Shown here in pieces: positions 5,895-6,537 of a stretch of 6,537 nt of DNA; position 1 is the first letter of the stretch, and every line of letters begins with the position of its first letter. A model generated the notes under the pieces. It was not told the origin of the DNA and searched no databases. It was given only the letters and a program-made list of their open reading frames with translations. Source of the stretch: Frankiales bacterium (GTDB taxonomy: Bacteria; Actinomycetota; Actinomycetes; Mycobacteriales; SCTD01); contig SCTD01000565.1 in NCBI GenBank assembly GCA_004299215.1, positions 1 through 6,537 on the forward strand, written 5' to 3'. Made by a program: the position numbers and the translations under genes.

Positions 5895-6238
5895 CGTACG
5901 TCATCACGAGCACCTGCGTCGACATCAAGGACATGTCCTGCATCGAGGAGTGCCCTGTCGACTGCATCTACGAGGGCGACCGCAAGCTCTACATCCAGCC
6001 CGCGGAGTGCATCGACTGCGGCGCCTGCGAGCCGGTGTGCCCGGTGGACGCGATCTACCCCGACCGCCGGTTGCCGACCGAGCAGGCCGAGGACAAGGCC
6101 GACAACGCGGCGTTCTTCACCGAGGTGCTGCCCGGGCGGGACGCGCCGCTCGGCGCCCCGGGCGGGTCGATGAAGACCGGCGAGATCGGCGTGGACACCC
6201 CGCGGATCGCCTCCTTCGTCAAGCCGGACGAGGACTGA
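5891..6238 (+). CDS. fdxA: FdxA-type 7Fe ferredoxin ([3Fe-4S]/[4Fe-4S]), 115 aa
   Basis: This is a small soluble electron carrier. By alignment in memory with Azotobacter ferredoxin I, Cys9, Cys17 and Cys50 would bind a [3Fe-4S] cluster and Cys21, Cys40, Cys43 and Cys46 a [4Fe-4S] cluster. The position of the missing fourth ligand in the first cluster is Ile12. Cys25 matches the conserved free cysteine. Core signatures are CIEECPVDCIYEGDR and ECIDCGACEPVCPVDAIYP. After the core comes a tail of about 55 residues (FFTEVLPGRDAPLG, GVDTPRIASF) seen in the longer actinobacterial FdxA relatives. The GTG start overlaps the reductase stop (GTGA), making the reductase its probable partner. In steroid degraders such ferredoxins can serve P450s or 3-ketosteroid 9-alpha-hydroxylase; that use is inferred from the upstream KstR-like site. 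The symbol follows the family and is not proof of orthology. Confidence 0.9.
   Translation: MTYVITSTCVDIKDMSCIEECPVDCIYEGDRKLYIQPAECIDCGACEPVCPVDAIYPDRRLPTEQAEDKADNAAFFTEVLPGRDAPLGAPGGSMKTGEIGVDTPRIASFVKPDED
6229..6233 (+). promoter_or_regulatory. Ribosome binding site deciding the PPOX gene start
   Basis: GAGGA at the end of the ferredoxin gene lies 6 nt before the GTG at 6240. The competing in-frame ATG at 6270 has no comparable purine-rich site, so the GTG is preferred. Confidence 0.45.
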
Positions 6239-6239
6239 C

Positions 6240-6537
6240 GTGGGGGTCAACCAGCGCGCGGCCATCACGATGACCGACGAGGAGATCGCCGCCTTCGTCG
6301 AGCGCAGCCGCAACTGCACGCTCGCCACGATCGGGCCTTCCGGGCAGCCGCACCTGGTCGCGATGTGGTACGCCGTGGTCGACGGCCAGCTGTGGTTCGA
6401 GACCAAGGCCAAGTCGCAGAAGGCGCGCAACCTGCTGCGCGACGACCGGGCCACGGTGCTCATCGAGGACGGCGCGACCTACGACACGCTGCGGGGCGTC
6501 TCCTTCGAAGGGCGGGCCGTCGTGGTCGACGACCCGG
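6240..6537 (+). CDS. PPOX-class (pyridoxamine 5'-phosphate oxidase-like) F420/flavin-dependent protein, N-terminal part
   Basis: Ninety-nine codons are visible before the window ends. The fold is a split beta-barrel of the PNPOx-like superfamily. It opens with MTDEEIAAFVERSRNCTLATIGPSGQPHLVAMWYAV-type sequence, which is the first helix and the strand that contacts the cofactor. A basic TKAKSQKARNLLRDD segment follows, typical for binding the flavin or F420 phosphate, and then the strand FEGRAVVV. In actinobacteria many relatives use coenzyme F420, others FMN or haem; the cofactor cannot be settled here. The start is GTG, 1 nt after the ferredoxin stop with GAGGA 6 nt upstream; ATG at 6270 (residue 11) is the alternative. 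Its place as third gene of the redox operon suggests co-regulation under the KstR-like site and perhaps reduction of an unsaturated steroid intermediate, but no substrate can be named. Confidence 0.85.
   Translation, partial: MGVNQRAAITMTDEEIAAFVERSRNCTLATIGPSGQPHLVAMWYAVVDGQLWFETKAKSQKARNLLRDDRATVLIEDGATYDTLRGVSFEGRAVVVDDP

Noticed and set aside
1..6537. CRISPR array, tRNA/rRNA, transposase, phage or toxin-antitoxin genes
   Set aside because: No regularly spaced repeats, RNA gene signatures or mobile-element proteins are visible; the window is almost fully occupied by ordinary metabolic and transport genes.

Overview
This window is very GC-rich, almost wholly coding bacterial DNA, and it looks actinobacterial. 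The signs are strong G/C preference at third codon positions, frequent GTG starts, GTGA stop/start overlaps, a TANNNT-type leaderless promoter pair, a fused-looking C-terminal ECF ATPase followed by its S component, an FdxA-type ferredoxin and an F420/flavin PPOX protein. A KstR-like operator suggests a steroid- or cholesterol-degrading actinomycete (for example a Nocardioides-, Pseudonocardia- or Sporichthya-like lineage). Genus cannot be fixed from the sequence alone.

Layout. Left (1-1179, + strand): the C-terminal end of an ABC ATPase overlaps by 4 nt a polytopic membrane protein that I read as the S component of an energy-coupling-factor (ECF) vitamin transporter. At 1169-1260 there is a large imperfect palindrome with 15-bp perfect arms. 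It fills the convergent gap and runs into the 3' end of the next gene. Middle left (1216-2364, - strand): bioF, 8-amino-7-oxononanoate synthase of biotin synthesis. Only 30 bp separate its start from a divergent GH3 beta-glycosidase gene with an inserted PA14 domain (2395-4899, + strand). That gap holds two mirror-image TANNNT -10 elements, each exactly 6 nt before its start codon, so both genes are probably transcribed without a leader.

Right (4860-6537, + strand): a tight redox operon. It contains a thioredoxin-reductase-like ferredoxin-NADP+ reductase, a 7Fe FdxA-type ferredoxin and a split-barrel PPOX-family protein cut by the window edge. The first two genes overlap by 4 nt and the third starts 1 nt after the ferredoxin stop. 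A sequence fitting the published KstR consensus TnnAACnnGTTnnA lies just upstream of the reductase and inside the last codons of the GH3 gene. The simplest reading is that the reductase and ferredoxin supply NAD(P)H electrons to oxygenases of steroid catabolism (cytochromes P450 or KshA-type), and that the operon is derepressed when the steroid pathway is on. The two vitamin-related units on the left appear functionally independent of it.

No tRNA, rRNA, CRISPR array, insertion sequence or prophage gene is visible. The only noncoding stretches are 1180-1215, 2365-2394 and a single base at 6239; all are described. I see no clearly new multi-gene system. The points most worth a second look are the KstR-like site buried in a gene end, the mirrored leaderless promoters and the palindrome that encodes the BioF C-terminus.
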